Shown here piece by piece: positions 35,498 to 43,921 of a stretch of DNA of 60,972 nucleotides. Location: the NCBI GenBank assembly GCA_947502265.1, contig CANMZB010000022.1, positions 1 through 60,972 of the forward strand, in the 5' to 3' direction. The position numbers and the translations under genes were made by a program. Position 1 is the stretch's first letter. Every line of letters starts with the position of its first letter. This DNA comes from an uncultured Sulfitobacter sp. GTDB taxonomy: Bacteria > Pseudomonadota > Alphaproteobacteria > Rhodobacterales > Rhodobacteraceae. The notes beneath the pieces were generated by a model. That model made no database searches. It was not told where the DNA came from and saw nothing but the letters and a program-made list of their open reading frames with translations.

Positions 35498-35570
35498 AGC
35501 CAGTTCCAGTCTTTCAGCTTCAATATCGAGCTACCAAGGTAGCGTATCGCGCAGAGGCTGCCAACTTGAC

Positions 35571-36008
35571 TTAGCGGCGCGCGATGATTTGCTTCCCGGA
35601 GCTGCTGCCAAGAATAAGTGCGCCGCTCTCGTCGATGCGATATGTGGCAACGGTCCCGAGGAGGCCGACCAGCGTGCGTTCCTGATCCATCAACGCGGGC
35701 GGGCAGGCCATCATCGTCAGGCCCCCAGGACTACTGATAGTAAGCTTGTCACCCTGAACGGTGTAGCTTGCGAACAGACGGTTGCAGCTCGCATTGCCGG
35801 ACAACTGACCGTCGCTCCCGAACAGCAAAGTCGCATCAGAGCCGTCGACTACGCCCTGGCCGCCGATGTTCTCAATCTTCCATTCCCCGTCCTGCAAAAG
35901 GGCCTCCGAGGTTGCTCCTTCCTGCGGGGCACCGGACTCGTTCACGATGCAGGCCGCAAGTAGCAGGACAGAGGTTACGGCAATGGCAGTGATCGAGCGT
36001 CGTAGCAT
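35571..36008 (-). CDS. META-domain (HslJ-like) lipoprotein
   Basis: 145 residues with a lipobox LLLAAC at the N-terminus. The META domain is recognisable by GEWKIENIGG, LFGSDGQLSGNASCNRLFASY and TMMACPPALMDQE. HslJ/META proteins are envelope proteins linked to motility, heat or drug tolerance, with no defined reaction. Lies with other AT-richer cargo between ardC and ssb. Confidence 0.85.
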   Translation of the reverse strand: MLRRSITAIAVTSVLLLAACIVNESGAPQEGATSEALLQDGEWKIENIGGQGVVDGSDATLLFGSDGQLSGNASCNRLFASYTVQGDKLTISSPGGLTMMACPPALMDQERTLVGLLGTVATYRIDESGALILGSSSGKQIIARR

Positions 36009-36107
36009 AATGGCCTCCTAGGCTGATTCCGGCACAGATAGCCAGCCAATACCCTGAAGACAATCTATAAGCAGACGCTCGCGGCGCTGCATATGGGTCG
36101 CTGGCAG

Positions 36108-36365
36108 TTAACCGCCAATCCATGTCTCATTGATCCAGTCGCGCAGGGATTTTTCATCCAGAGAGGCTATGAACCTCGCATCGGCGGGATCCTCAAGATG
36201 ATAGAAAAATACTATGCGGCTGTTGTCGGCGTATTCAGCCCTGACATACTCACCATCGCCGAACCGGACATCGGCGCAATCGCAGCGAAATGGTACTTTG
36301 TCCGCACACCAGTCCTTCGCGCGGATCGCGGCGAAGGTCAGGTATAGGTCAGAAATGCTTGGCAT
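36108..36365 (-). CDS. Hypothetical cytoplasmic protein
   Basis: 86 residues from ATG 36365, with AIRAKDWCADKVPFRCDCAD and a C-terminal helix SLDEKSLRDWINETW. The pattern of three close Cys may be a metal or redox site. The open frame continues upstream to 36725 but that extension is GC-rich and unlike a protein. Family not recognised. Confidence 0.5.
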   Translation of the reverse strand: MPSISDLYLTFAAIRAKDWCADKVPFRCDCADVRFGDGEYVRAEYADNSRIVFFYHLEDPADARFIASLDEKSLRDWINETWIGG

Positions 36366-36712
36366 CTGGGTCGGGATTGCTTGGCACGACCTTCCGACAA
36401 GATTCAGAAAATCCGCAAGTCGAGTCACTTTCGCGCGGCATTCGACAGTCACCCGAACGGGCGGATCGGCGCGGCCCAGGGCGAGCATGGGACAAAGGGC
36501 GAAGGGCGGCTCGGGACGAGACGCGATCCGCCCTATTGAACCAGCGAGGCCAGGGTCGGGACGTTCCGGGCGCAGGCCGCCCGCCGGCCGGAGCCTGAGA
36601 AGCGCGGTGCCCGGTCCACCGGACAGGGCAGGGGCCATCACTAAGTTATGTGACGGAATGAACAGCCAATTTGAGCCATAGTAATCGAGGGAAATGATGA
36701 TAAAATACCAAG
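36366..36712. other. Gene-free stretch of 347 bp
   Basis: GC-rich centre (36440-36640) with AT-rich right edge. No gene, clear hairpin or repeat that I can support. It separates two cargo genes of lower GC and may be recombination debris. Confidence 0.4.
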
Positions 36713-37201
36713 ATGACGACGACAAACCAGTATGACTTCCGCAAAGCTACGATGCTGGATCTACCCTTGCTGGTGGAATGGCAGTCCCATCCGCATGTCC
36801 GCGAGTGGTGGGATGACGATGAGCCGTTCGATCAAGAGGAGATTGATGATCCACGCGTTGCAAAATGGATCGTTGAAACGGACGGCAGACCTTTCGCATT
36901 CATGCAAGATTACACGGTCCATGGTTGGGATGAGCATCATTTTGCTCAACTGCCAGAGGGGTCTCGTGGTATCGACCAGTATATCGGCGAGCCCGACATG
37001 ATCGGTCTCGGACACGGATCAGCACTGATTGCGACACGGGTACGATCCCTGTTTGATGCGGGCGCTCCGGTTATTGCCACCGACCCGCACCCCGACAACA
37101 AACGGGCGATTGCAGTCTACAGAAAGATCGGTTTTGAGGTATGCGGCCCATCGCAGGAAACCGAGTGGGGATTGATCTTACCCATGCAAGTAACCCGATA
37201 G
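36713..37201 (+). CDS. AAC(6')-like GNAT acetyltransferase
   Basis: 162 residues of the GNAT fold resembling aminoglycoside 6'-N-acetyltransferases: LLVEWQSHPHVREWW near the N-terminus, then FAFMQDYTVHGW, GIDQYIGEPDMIGLGHGSAL (acetyl-CoA loop) and DPHPDNKRAIAVYRKIGFE. AAC(6')-I enzymes acetylate the 6'-amine of kanamycin-type drugs. The AAC(6') pattern is strong, but antibiotic activity is not proven since housekeeping acetyltransferases share it. The gene has lower GC than its neighbours and opposite orientation, consistent with recent acquisition. Confidence 0.75.
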   Translation: MTTTNQYDFRKATMLDLPLLVEWQSHPHVREWWDDDEPFDQEEIDDPRVAKWIVETDGRPFAFMQDYTVHGWDEHHFAQLPEGSRGIDQYIGEPDMIGLGHGSALIATRVRSLFDAGAPVIATDPHPDNKRAIAVYRKIGFEVCGPSQETEWGLILPMQVTR

Positions 37202-37244
37202 CTGCAAAATTCTCGAATGGCAGCAAAGTCCCGCAGGCCGAAGT

Positions 37245-37601
37245 CTAATCGATATCGCCTACCAGCTCGTCCACAATCAGGCCGACGATGCTTGCGCGGG
37301 CCATCGACCCGTCCGGCTGCTCGTCACGGGCCAGGGATTTCGCCACGTCCTCGGGGCGAAGCCCGTGCTGCAACAGAAGCGACAGCAACACGCAATCGTC
37401 CTGAATCTGAAACTCCAGTTGCGATCCGGATTTGAAGCCCGCGGAGTAGAAGACTTCGCGCGGGCGCTTGGGGTCGCTGGGGTCGAAGCCGACCGACAGA
37501 TAGATGGTGTGGCCGTCGCGGGTCTCGACGCGGCGGGTTTCGGTCAGGCGGCGCGTCGGCAGGACGTGCCGAGGATCGGGGGTGTTCTTGTAGTTGTCCA
37601 T
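37245..37601 (-). CDS. TSCPD-domain-like protein
   Basis: 118 residues with GHTIYLSVGFD, PREVFYSAGFKSGSQLEF and CVLLSLLLQHGLRPEDVAKSL, which fits the TSCPD domain found at the C-terminus of vitamin B12-dependent ribonucleotide reductases and as stand-alone plasmid proteins. Function as a single domain is unknown. GGAGG precedes the start. It follows ssb by about 57 bp in the leading-region-like block. Confidence 0.6.
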   Translation of the reverse strand: MDNYKNTPDPRHVLPTRRLTETRRVETRDGHTIYLSVGFDPSDPKRPREVFYSAGFKSGSQLEFQIQDDCVLLSLLLQHGLRPEDVAKSLARDEQPDGSMARASIVGLIVDELVGDID

Positions 37602-37658
37602 GACGGCCTCCAGGTTCGGCGGACGGTAAAGGGCGGACCGTGTGGCCCGCCCTGTCGG

Positions 37659-37991
37659 TCAGCTCTCGTCGCTCGCCTGTTTCTTCGCCAGAAGGTCGAA
37701 ATCGTTGGCTGCGATGGTCATGCCATAGACGGTCTGGCCGTCTTTTTCCCATTCGGTCTGCCGCAGGGTGCCGCGCGTGTGAACCACGTCGCCGGGTCCG
37801 ATGTTGTCCTTGGCCCACTTGATGACCTTCTCGTTGAAGAGCGTCACTTCGTTCCAGTAGGGGTTCGATTTGAAGTCCCCGTTGTCGTCGCGGCGGCCAT
37901 ACTCGGCCGCGATGCTGACCCGAAGGGTGGTGCCGACTTCCTTGATTTTGCCGACCCGTCCGATGATCTGAAATTCTGCGAAGGTTCTCAT
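37659..37991 (-). CDS. ssb: Single-stranded DNA-binding protein
   Basis: 110 residues forming an OB-fold: FQIIGRVGKIKEVGTTLRVS, YWNEVTLFNEKVIKW, GPGDVVHTRGTLRQTEW. It lacks the acidic C-terminal tail of chromosomal SSB, ending ASDES, so it probably coats entering plasmid DNA rather than recruiting the host replication set. GGAGA precedes the ATG. Typical leading-region gene with ardC. Confidence 0.88.
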   Translation of the reverse strand: MRTFAEFQIIGRVGKIKEVGTTLRVSIAAEYGRRDDNGDFKSNPYWNEVTLFNEKVIKWAKDNIGPGDVVHTRGTLRQTEWEKDGQTVYGMTIAANDFDLLAKKQASDES

Positions 37992-38124
37992 GGTGTGTCT
38001 CCTTTTAAGACGTGTTTCGATGAAAAACGGTCATGCTGACGGGTGATGCGATCAAACCAAAAAGCGGAGGGTCCGCATAGCGGAAACCGTCTTTTTTGCT
38101 TGAAGACCGGCGACTTAGCGCCGG

Positions 38125-38430
38125 TTGGTCGCCAAGAGACCGGCAAGCGATGTTCCGTTTGAGAAACACGGGGATATGGAGATACCCCGAACCGGAGTAT
38201 GCTCGGTATTCAGATTGGCCGGGGAAGGCTCAAGGAAGTTGGTGCCATTTGGAGCTGCGATCGCTGCGCAGCATCGGCGCGACCCAAACGGGGACGATCG
38301 AACCTCTGGAACGGGACGCTTTCGAGAAGGTCGGGGGCCAGGGCATGGCTCCGGCATGGGATACAATGCGGCTCCGGCAGACGGGAAAAGGACGGTCGCT
38401 CTGGACCGTTCAAGGTATGACGCAGCCTAA
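38125..38430 (+). CDS. Doubtful small protein upstream of the nuclease
   Basis: 101 residues from a TTG, or shorter from the ATG in GDMEIPRTG. The reading has a plausible middle (VFRLAGEGSRKLVPFG) but no recognised domain and a composition close to random GC-rich DNA. It fills most of the 465-bp gap between ssb and the nuclease; I see no other feature in that gap. Confidence 0.25.
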   Translation: MVAKRPASDVPFEKHGDMEIPRTGVCSVFRLAGEGSRKLVPFGAAIAAQHRRDPNGDDRTSGTGRFREGRGPGHGSGMGYNAAPADGKRTVALDRSRYDAA

Positions 38431-38456
38431 TTCGACTGGCAAAAGGGCGGGCTTCG

Positions 38457-38879
38457 ATGATCGGGATTCAGGGCGGGAACAGACGGCTCGGCTTGCTCTG
38501 GCTGGTGGTGGTGTTTGGGGCGACGATTGCTACAGACGCCAGTGCGGAACGGATCGACCCTGCCTCGATCCGGGTTATCGACGGCGACACCATCGAATTG
38601 CACGGCCAAACTGTGCGGCTGGTCGGCTTCGACACGCCGGAGACGTGGAAGCCTGAATGCGATTTCGAGCGTGTCCTGGGACAGCAGGCGACGGCCAGGC
38701 TCGCGGAGCTGGTCCGCTCGGGCAGGGGGGTGGACGTCATGATGCTCCCCGGACGAGATCGCTACAATCGCGGTTTGGGCCGTCTTTTCATCGGAAACGT
38801 GGATGTGAGCGAGATCCTGACAACGGAAGGTCTCGCGCGGCCCTATGAGGGCGGGCGGCGGGAAGGCTGGTGCGGATGA
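38457..38879 (+). CDS. Secreted thermonuclease-like protein (SNase)
   Basis: 140 residues: signal peptide ending TDASAE, then the staphylococcal-nuclease fold with RVIDGDTIELHGQTVRL, GFDTPET and ARLAELVRSG and the catalytic-site region RDRYNRGLGRLFIG. It cuts DNA/RNA outside the cytoplasm. Small SNases are frequent on conjugative plasmids. It overlaps a 53-residue gene by 4 bp. Confidence 0.88.
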   Translation: MIGIQGGNRRLGLLWLVVVFGATIATDASAERIDPASIRVIDGDTIELHGQTVRLVGFDTPETWKPECDFERVLGQQATARLAELVRSGRGVDVMMLPGRDRYNRGLGRLFIGNVDVSEILTTEGLARPYEGGRREGWCG

Positions 38880-39037
38880 CAAACCCCGAACGACCGGAAA
38901 CGGAATCCTTCTGGCTGCGAAAGGCGAAACTCGATCTCTTGCAGCGCGATCCAGTCGATGCGGTGAACGATGCCGAAGCGCTGGCGCGCTTTGCGCAGGG
39001 ACGTCTCGATCAGCTCCTGACGAGGACCGAAGATTGA
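38876..39037 (+). CDS. 53-residue small protein coupled to the nuclease
   Basis: ATGA overlap with the nuclease stop; 53 residues, hydrophilic and helical, with SFWLRKAKLDLLQRDPVDAV and a C-terminal ARFAQGRLDQLLTRTED. The clean overlap and length support a gene. It might be a cytoplasmic immunity or regulatory partner, but nothing in the sequence shows this. Confidence 0.55.
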   Translation: MTNPERPETESFWLRKAKLDLLQRDPVDAVNDAEALARFAQGRLDQLLTRTED

Positions 39038-39152
39038 TCGAGTGAAGGGCGGCAAGCGCCGCCTCGCCGCAAGGAGCGGCTTCCGCGCGAACAGCGCCGG
39101 ATCGGGCGGGGCAGGGCGAAGTCCTGGCCCGCCCGAACACCTTTCCGCTCTC

Positions 39153-39180
39153 GAAAAAAAGGCCCCGCCGAAGCGGGGCC
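39153..39180 (-). terminator. Rho-independent terminator for leftward transcripts
   Basis: On the minus strand GGCCCCGC-TTCG-GCGGGGCC followed by TTTTTTT. It ends the leftward genes from 42.6 kb down to 39.2 kb. Confidence 0.85.
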
Positions 39181-39212
39181 AGTGTTTCCTCACCACAAGG
39201 AAATTCGGAAAA

Positions 39213-39434
39213 CTAGGTCAGACGGGGAGCCTTCGCGGCGCGTCGGTTGAGGTCAATACCGTTGTAGGGGTTCGCCGTTCCGTAGGCGATGCCGCTTTCG
39301 GTGAAATTGCCGTCGAAACCGGATAGCCACGCCCGGTGGATTTGCGACCGCGCCGCAATCCGGCGAAACCACACGGGCAGGGCGTTGCCGCTGTAACCGT
39401 GCAGGTAGAACCTGTGCAGGATGCTGTTTTTCAA
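39213..39434 (-). CDS. Small hypothetical protein
   Basis: 73 residues from a TTG start with AGGGA upstream; no ATG is available. Contains LPVWFRRIAARSQIHRAWL and GIAYGTANPYNGIDLNRRA, a basic, aromatic-rich sequence. The terminator 33 bp downstream supports it as the last gene of the ParB-containing set. Family not recognised. Confidence 0.45.
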   Translation of the reverse strand: MKNSILHRFYLHGYSGNALPVWFRRIAARSQIHRAWLSGFDGNFTESGIAYGTANPYNGIDLNRRAAKAPRLT

Positions 39435-39528
39435 AGTGGATCGGTCCCTGTTCTCGGCACTCCGAACGCTGCTTAATTGTAGCGTATTGCCGGGGGAGGT
39501 GCCAGTTATCGTATGGTCCGAACCGGGC

Positions 39529-39792
39529 CTAAAACAGCGCAAGCTGTTCGGGCTGGGGTCGGATACCGGCACGGCCTCGCGGATCGATGGTCCAGACGTT
39601 CTCGACGCGCTCGATGCTGGCGTCCGGGCCGTGCTGTTCGATGAACACGCGGTCGGCCTCGACCTTCCGGCTCCGGTGCAACTCACTGGCCTTGTGGCCG
39701 CTCGGACGGACGCACCAGATGCCGAGAGCCTTTCCGCAATCGGGACAGCGGACGGCGAGGACGGGGTGACGGTGAGCGGTGAAGTCGGGCAT
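39529..39792 (-). CDS. Zinc-ribbon plasmid protein
   Basis: 87 residues with CPDCGKALGIWCVRPSGHKA followed by ELH, a C-x2-C-x7-C...H arrangement likely to bind zinc. Small proteins with this RPSGHKA signature are common on plasmids and phages of the group; role unknown. It follows the ParB-like gene by 58 bp. Confidence 0.7.
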   Translation of the reverse strand: MPDFTAHRHPVLAVRCPDCGKALGIWCVRPSGHKASELHRSRKVEADRVFIEQHGPDASIERVENVWTIDPRGRAGIRPQPEQLALF

Positions 39793-39850
39793 GGGACATG
39801 TCCTCGATCCGGGGGAAAGGGCAGGGCGCTTTCGCGCCCTGCGGGTCTGG

Positions 39851-41704
39851 TCAGGCCATGCCTTCGGGAAGCCACGCGGCGATGCGGGCGGTCTGTTCGT
39901 CCGTCAGCCCGAGCGCCGTTCGGGTCGCGTCGTCGCCGAACAGGCTTTCCAGCTTCTCGGCCTTCTCTCCCTTTTTCAGCTTTTCGAACGTGGTGACGGT
40001 CGGGTGGCCTGCCGCCAATCCCAGAAGATCGCTCCAAAGGTCGTTGAGGTAGGGGCCTCCCACGCGGGAAAAGAAGTTCTCCGCCGTGGGCGTCCAGACT
40101 TCGCGGATGCTGGTCGTCACCTGCTTGTCGATCACGGGCGCAAGGTCGGACGGTGCCGACAGAAGCGCCGCAAGATGGCGGTGCAACTCGGCCATGACAT
40201 GCTCCATCCCCTTGCCCTTGAATGCACGGAAGCTGCGGGCGAGGTCTATGTTCCACGGGTCTTTCGGGCCGTTCGTCGGGGTCGTCAGCCGGTCGTCCAG
40301 AACATAGCCTGCGCCCTCGGTCGTGGGCCAGTTCGGCACATCGTCGGTGCGGATGCCGAACGGGCTGCCGCGATAACCGCCCTTTCCGGTCAACTGAAAC
40401 GCCAGAAGGGCCAGGATCATGTCGGGATCGCGCAGCGCCGCATGTTGCCGCGCCCCGCGCACCACACGGTCCAGATCGTCGCGCAGCTTCTGGCTGATCG
40501 GCGATTTCGGCTCGGCGTCGTCGGCGTCCATCCGAGTTGGCTTGCGAAGGAACCCGGCCTCGATGGCGGCTTGATTGTCCTCTCGGGCGACAAGCCCCTC
40601 GTAACCCTGCAACCGGCCTTCGCGGTCCACATAGACCATGACGCCGGAAACCGCCTTCTGCTCGGCGCTGAACGCGCCGTCCAGTTTCTCCTGCAACGTC
40701 GCCAGTTCGGCCTCGCCGTCCTCGCCCAGAACCTCGGCCTCGGCCAGTTCCGCCAGTTCGTCATACCGTTCGGTCTCCGCTTCGGTCAGGTCGCCCTGCG
40801 CCGCATAGATACGCTCGAATTTGCGGTCCTCGATGGTGTGATAGCCGATGTAGCTGTCGCTGATCGCCTCGGCCCATTTCCATCCCTTGCCCGTCAACAG
40901 GGTGGCGGCGGCGTCCAGCTTCTCCCCGAACACTTCGTCCAGCTTCTCGGGATCATCGAACAGGCTTTCGTCGGCGAACAGGTCGCCCCCGATCCGGCCT
41001 CCTGCGGCCTTGTAGGCGTCCTCTCCGACGAAGATGGCGCGGCGGTCGGTGCCGCGCACGGCATCGGGTTTCAGCATCCGCTTGATGTTGTGGTCCGACG
41101 CGCCCTCGCCGCGCACCTGTTCCAGAACCTCTAGGCTCCGCTTCTCGTCGTCGCTGATGGTGAACGCGGCGGCGTTGGACAGGCTAATTTCGTCGGCTTG
41201 CAAGGCGTCCAGCACGGGCGCGGGAAGATGCGCTAGCGCGAGGCGGCGATAGACGTGCTTTTCCGTCACCGCGAAGGCGCGGGCGATGATCGCCGGGGTC
41301 GATCCGCCTTGCTCCATCTTGCCATAGGCCCGGATTTCCTCGGCGGGGTGCAGTGCGCGCCGTGCGATGTTCTCGCTCAAAGCCCATGCCTCGCCGGTCG
41401 TTCGGTCGGGGGCGAGATTGATCATCGGGTTCGCAAGTTCAGGGCGTGTCTCGGCCATGTCGGGATGCTGCTTGGCCAGATATTTCAGGGCGCGCAGTCT
41501 GCGGCCACCCGCGACGATCTCTGCGCCGCCGGTCGCGTCGGCCAGTCCCGAAAGGTTTTGGATGAGGCCAGCGGTCCAGATGCTCTCCGCCAGTTCGATC
41601 ACGTCCGCTTCCGGCACGTCCTGCCGGGGGTTCAGGGGCGAAAGGGTCAGGCTTTCCAGCGCGAAGCGGGCTTCGGTGGCGGTGATTTTGGTCTGTTTGG
41701 TCAT
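39851..41704 (-). CDS. ParB-like nuclease/CTPase-domain protein
   Basis: 617 residues. The N-terminal 200 are ParB-like: LSPLNPRQDVPEADVIELAE, AGGRRLRAL, then a helix-turn-helix in TPAIIARAFAVTEKHVYRRL. A long C-terminal part (about 400 residues) has no domain that I recognise and ends with GLTDEQTARIAAWLPEGMA. Such long ParB-like proteins are typical of conjugative plasmid leading regions rather than of partition operons, and no ParA is adjacent. AAGGA precedes the ATG. Confidence 0.85.
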   Translation of the reverse strand: MTKQTKITATEARFALESLTLSPLNPRQDVPEADVIELAESIWTAGLIQNLSGLADATGGAEIVAGGRRLRALKYLAKQHPDMAETRPELANPMINLAPDRTTGEAWALSENIARRALHPAEEIRAYGKMEQGGSTPAIIARAFAVTEKHVYRRLALAHLPAPVLDALQADEISLSNAAAFTISDDEKRSLEVLEQVRGEGASDHNIKRMLKPDAVRGTDRRAIFVGEDAYKAAGGRIGGDLFADESLFDDPEKLDEVFGEKLDAAATLLTGKGWKWAEAISDSYIGYHTIEDRKFERIYAAQGDLTEAETERYDELAELAEAEVLGEDGEAELATLQEKLDGAFSAEQKAVSGVMVYVDREGRLQGYEGLVAREDNQAAIEAGFLRKPTRMDADDAEPKSPISQKLRDDLDRVVRGARQHAALRDPDMILALLAFQLTGKGGYRGSPFGIRTDDVPNWPTTEGAGYVLDDRLTTPTNGPKDPWNIDLARSFRAFKGKGMEHVMAELHRHLAALLSAPSDLAPVIDKQVTTSIREVWTPTAENFFSRVGGPYLNDLWSDLLGLAAGHPTVTTFEKLKKGEKAEKLESLFGDDATRTALGLTDEQTARIAAWLPEGMA

Positions 41705-41794
41705 TGGGTCAATCCTTGATTTATGGTGAAAGGTGAAGGTTCCGGTGCGTGGTCCGCGCCTTGTCGGTCGCGCCCCTTGCGGGACGCGCCGGTT

Positions 41795-42166
41795 TCAGTA
41801 GTCGGACGGGAACATGATGGTCAGGACGCGCCGCGTCTTGGTGGCGTCGTCTGGGGCCTCCGAACCCCACTCATAGGCGAGGTCGTAGAGGTCGATCTTC
41901 CACCACACCTTGCAACCCGCGATGGTCACGGCTCCGAACGAATGGTCGCCGTCCGGGTCGTTGTCCTCGGAAAACATGCTGTCAGCCGCGACGGCATGGG
42001 CGGTAGCGATATGAAACGCTGCTCCCATGGCAGCTACGGCGCGGGTGACGACGACGCGCCCCTGCGGTGTCCCTGCGGTTCCGCCGTTGACGATGTTGCT
42101 GCGAAACTGGTCGTTCTGCTCGGCAATCCGGCGGGCTTCCGGGGTGATTGCGATGCTCTCGCTCAT
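41795..42166 (-). CDS. DUF3768-family protein
   Basis: 123 residues with the DUF3768 pattern GRVVVTRAVAAMG, NDPDGDHSFGAV, WWKIDLYD and TRRVLTIMFPSDY. A frequent plasmid/phage protein of unknown function in alphaproteobacteria. It overlaps the upstream gene by 4 bp and has GGAGG at its start. Confidence 0.85.
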   Translation of the reverse strand: MSESIAITPEARRIAEQNDQFRSNIVNGGTAGTPQGRVVVTRAVAAMGAAFHIATAHAVAADSMFSEDNDPDGDHSFGAVTIAGCKVWWKIDLYDLAYEWGSEAPDDATKTRRVLTIMFPSDY

Positions 42167-42588
42167 GCCGAAACCCTCCGGCCCGTATGCACCTTGATCT
42201 GTTCGGGCAGGCCCTCGGTGAACAGGCGGGACATCTGGCGGAAGTGGGTCGAATAGTGGTTTTCGGTCGGAGTCAGCAGGTCGAGGATGGCCAGCGGGCA
42301 ACGGGTATTGTTCGGCCCCATCCGCTCGTCCACGAATTTCCAGCCGATCTGGGTCGCGGTCCGGTGCTGCAAAACGGTGAGGCAGGACACTTCGCGGCCT
42401 TGCTTGGTGACGGTCTCGATGGCGGCATAGGTGACGAAGGTGTAGCCGCAGCCGATCACGTCGCGGTCGGTCGCAAAGGCCAGAACGGTCTGGCGCTGGC
42501 CCTCCCATGTGCCTTCGATCTGCGACAGCGCGTATCGCGCCGCGTCGGCGTCGTCCTTGGCGCTGTAGTTGGTGGTCATATAACCCAT
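42163..42588 (-). CDS. Conserved plasmid protein, function unknown
   Basis: 141 residues from ATG 42588. It has a mixed alpha/beta start (DADAARYALSQIEGTWEGQR) and the conserved-looking DERMGPNNTRCPLAILDLL-TP segment shared by a family of plasmid/phage proteins of unknown role. It is the first gene after leader repeat copy 2, with the same GGAAGG site as the small gene ahead of ardC. Confidence 0.65.
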   Translation of the reverse strand: MGYMTTNYSAKDDADAARYALSQIEGTWEGQRQTVLAFATDRDVIGCGYTFVTYAAIETVTKQGREVSCLTVLQHRTATQIGWKFVDERMGPNNTRCPLAILDLLTPTENHYSTHFRQMSRLFTEGLPEQIKVHTGRRVSA

Positions 42589-42592
42589 ATCA

Positions 42593-42905
42593 GGCCCTTC
42601 CTTGTGGCGATGCCCTGTCCGGTCTGGTGCCGAAAATCGGGGCGGGGTTTCTGGCGAGGCAGCGCGAAGCGCGCCCCTCTCTTGAAAACCTGCCTCCCGG
42701 CGAGGGCAGGGGGGGAACCGCCGCAATGCTGAAATCCAGCCCAAAGGGGAGGGGGATCACCCGGCGACGCAGCCCGACCGACGGGAGGGACCGTTGTTGG
42801 GGACACCCCTTTGGGCGCAGTATTTGAGGGTTGAGGTGGGGGACCGGCGGTCCCCGTCTTCCTTCCTTCAAGGCGCAGCGGCGTTCGGCTCGACCGAACC
42901 CCAAG
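42593..42905 (-). repeat. Structured leader repeat, copy 2
   Basis: Second copy of the block at 34189-34500; the part next to the start codon is nearly identical and includes the ribosome-binding site. Middle segments differ (the copies seem to have been exchanged or diverged in patches). It precedes the 42588 gene, the DUF3768 gene and perhaps the ParB-like gene. No protein gene inside. Confidence 0.7.
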
Positions 42906-42957
42906 CCGCCACGCGGTCTGGATTGAATTACCGTTTTCTATGATTTGACGAGGAACC

Positions 42958-43013
42958 GGGGGCTTTCTGCCCCCCGCACGCCAGGCGTGCTCCCCCCGAG
43001 GATATTTCGGGAA
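42958..43013. repeat. Tandem hairpins of an intergenic repeat
   Basis: GGGGGC-TTTCT-GCCCCC at 42958-42974, then GCACGCC-A-GGCGTGC at 42976-42990, followed by CCCCCCGAGGATATTTCGGG. From memory, segments of this kind recur between genes in Rhodobacteraceae genomes. It could stop transcription toward the origin. Not checked against any genome. Confidence 0.5.
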
Positions 43014-43256
43014 AGATGAATGGGGCTGCGTTGAACGCTGCACGATCTTATGATATCGTTATGGAGCGATACAGGCAGGGATGCCGATGGTCGTGAAAGG
43101 TGAAAGCGCGAGTTTTCCCGAGAGGCCGGAGCCGCAAGGTTGCGGCCTCTGCCGCTTAAGAGGCCCGATCAGGGTTCACCGGATATTGGTGTCTTTCCGA
43201 CGTTTGCTGCTTTCGGGGCGAGCAGGGCTGATCCTATTAATGTGGAGGTTTTGACG

Positions 43257-43286
43257 ATGCAGTCGCTTCAGGACGCGATTCGATGA
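43257..43286 (+). CDS. Possible 9-codon leader peptide
   Basis: ATG with a strong GGAGG 8 bp upstream opens a 9-residue frame (MQSLQDAIR) ending in TGA, about 620 bp ahead of repA. It could be a leader peptide or a remnant. Around it, 43016-43403 holds one more hairpin (AGAGGCCG 43121-43128 with CGGCCTCT 43143-43150) and no other gene. Confidence 0.2.
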   Translation: MQSLQDAIR

Positions 43287-43403
43287 TCACCTGTCAACGG
43301 TGCGTCAGGGCGCGTTCAATCGGGACAGATCCACCATGTCTGAAATGTTCATGAATCTCCCCTTGGCTTTTGGATGTTCAGGAAACCGAGAGGGTGATGT
43401 GTG

Positions 43404-43921
43404 TTGGCTTATCACCCACCTGTACGGCGCAGCTCGTGCTCGAAGCTGCCTTGTTTCTAAGCAAAATCCTGACGGATCATGTTGCCCGGATGGTGCAGTA
43501 TTTGTCCCCTGCAATCCTCCGGTGTTATATATGTGTTAATAATAGGGTTACGGCTTCGGAAAGCCCTCTTTTCCTGTTTAGTTTCAGATGTCTACCGCAG
43601 ACCCCGGTGGGCAATAGGACAACAGATGGTGGGTGATAAGCCACCATTCGGTGTGTGGCAGGCCAATGCGATGTCCCCGGCGCGCGCTGCATCGGCAGGC
43701 GGTGCTGAGTCCGGAACTTCACCCCTGAATTCGGCCACAGGCGCAGGCAGTCTTGGTCTGGTGGGTGATAAGCCAACGCAGCCCCTTCGGTGGGTGATAA
43801 GCCAAGGGATTGACTCTGGTGGGCGATAAGACAACAAATGGCAGGGTGGGCGATAAGACAACGTTTCGCGAATCAGTGGGTGATAGGACGAATGGTGACG
43901 CAAGGTGGGCGATAAGACAAC
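43404..43921 (+). repeat. oriV: iteron cluster with AT-rich segment
   Basis: Nine copies of an iteron, consensus GGTGGGYGATAAGNCAAC: one inverted at 43404-43420, eight direct at about 43606, 43628, 43760, 43789, 43818, 43845, 43875 and 43904. An AT-rich patch (43521-43548, GTTATATATGTGTTAATAAT) is a candidate unwinding element. The last iteron contains the repA start codon. This is the binding array of the RepA initiator and origin of vegetative replication. Confidence 0.9.

Noticed and set aside
38096..38656. 186-codon frame overlapping the nuclease
   Set aside because: Overlaps the clear SNase gene in another frame and has shadow-like composition.
43300..43539. Small frames across the iteron region
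   Set aside because: They run through oriV and have no recognisable domain or good start site.
43404..43921. CRISPR array
   Set aside because: Repeats are short, unevenly spaced and overlap a rep gene start: iterons. No cas genes in the window.
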